Shown one piece after another: positions 6,452 through 6,831 of a DNA stretch of 6,831 nucleotides (position 1 is the stretch's first letter; every line of letters starts with the position of its first letter). The position numbers and the translations under genes are program-made. Origin of the DNA: Oscillospiraceae bacterium (GTDB lineage: Bacteria > Bacillota > Clostridia > Oscillospirales > Ruminococcaceae); NCBI GenBank assembly GCA_028694405.1, contig JAQUTM010000122.1, positions 1 to 6,831 on the forward strand, in the 5' to 3' direction. The notes beneath the pieces were generated by a model. That model saw nothing but the letters and a program-made list of their open reading frames with translations, did not search any database and was not told the origin of the DNA.

Positions 6452-6497
6452 AAGTATTCTCCCAAAATATTTATCAATTTTATATTAAGAGGTTTGC
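6452..6497 (+). other. Short A+T-rich spacer between the DUF421 and DUF4363 genes
   Basis: 46 bases with no hairpin, no T-run terminator and no clear promoter; the only recognisable element is the AAGAGG ribosome binding site (6487-6492). This supports co-transcription of the two flanking genes. Confidence 0.5.
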
Positions 6498-6831
6498 ATG
6501 AAACGAATATACGCTGCTGTTTTTATTATAACTTTTATTATCAGCCTATGCATTTTCAGTAGTATTTTTATTGATAGCTTTACTACTCAAATGAATGAAA
6601 TGCTTGACGCCGTCACACAGGCCAGCTTGATGCAAGACTATTCTGCTTTGCACCAAAATATTGCCGCTTTAGAGGGCTATTACAACAAAAGCAAACCTTT
6701 GCTTTTTTTATTTTTACGGCATGATTATGTATACAACACCAGCATTGCCATCTCTACAATACAGCCTTACAGTGTATTAGGCAGTGAGCGGGATTTGGCC
6801 ACCGAGGTAGCGCGCGCAAAGGCTCAGATAG
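6498..6831 (+). CDS. DUF4363 family protein, 3' end cut by window edge
   Basis: I translated 111 codons from the ATG at 6498, preceded by AAGAGG with a five-nt gap. The product opens with a short basic start (MKR) and one hydrophobic segment at about 5-25, either a membrane anchor or an uncleaved signal, so the rest probably lies outside the cytoplasm. It continues with a helical region (about 30-62), then the PLLFLFLRHDYVYN segment at 67-80 whose FLRHD core recalls the FIRHDE-like motif of DUF4363 proteins, and a second helical stretch (about 81-111). Family members run to about 120-130 residues, so only a short piece is probably missing. DUF4363 genes commonly follow DUF421 genes, as here, suggesting one operon and perhaps a shared complex. 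No biochemical function is known to me. The assignment rests on motif, topology and neighbour. Confidence 0.75.
   Translation, partial: MKRIYAAVFIITFIISLCIFSSIFIDSFTTQMNEMLDAVTQASLMQDYSALHQNIAALEGYYNKSKPLLFLFLRHDYVYNTSIAISTIQPYSVLGSERDLATEVARAKAQI

Overview
The window looks like a piece of chromosome from an endospore-forming member of the Firmicutes, most likely a clostridium. Three things support this: a complete tricistronic GerA-type germinant receptor operon, a DUF421/DUF4363 gene pair typical of spore formers, and a pyrH-frr-uppS block with moderately A+T-rich DNA and purine-rich Shine-Dalgarno sites. An Oscillospirales/Ruminococcaceae-like source is my guess from the overall feel of the proteins and is not established here.

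Layout. From position 1 to about 2000, on the minus strand (transcribed right to left), is the housekeeping block pyrH (UMP kinase), frr (ribosome recycling factor) and uppS (undecaprenyl diphosphate synthase). uppS is cut by the left edge. A well-formed sigma-A-type promoter (2055-2083) precedes pyrH. A perfect 10-bp-stem hairpin sits between frr and uppS. From 2135 to 5680, also on the minus strand, lies the germination receptor operon gerAA-gerAB-gerAC, with 4-nt and 14-nt overlaps between consecutive genes, so it is probably translationally coupled. It ends in a 28-bp palindrome (2097-2124) that I read as its terminator, immediately before the pyrH promoter. From 5774 to the right edge, on the plus strand and divergent from the receptor operon, are a DUF421 (YetF-family) membrane protein and a DUF4363 protein cut by the right edge.

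How the parts work together. GerAA, GerAB and GerAC would form the A, B and C subunits of a nutrient-sensing receptor in the inner spore membrane. The divergent DUF421/DUF4363 pair has unknown function; its position opposite the receptor genes suggests, but does not prove, a role in the spore or its membrane. The pyrH block supplies UDP/UTP precursors, post-termination ribosome recycling and the lipid carrier for cell wall synthesis.

No stretch over 300 bases lacks a gene. I found no tRNA, rRNA, CRISPR array, insertion sequence or attachment site. I see no convincing undescribed system; the best leads are the divergent germination/DUF421 arrangement, the unusual start region of pyrH and the frr-uppS hairpin.
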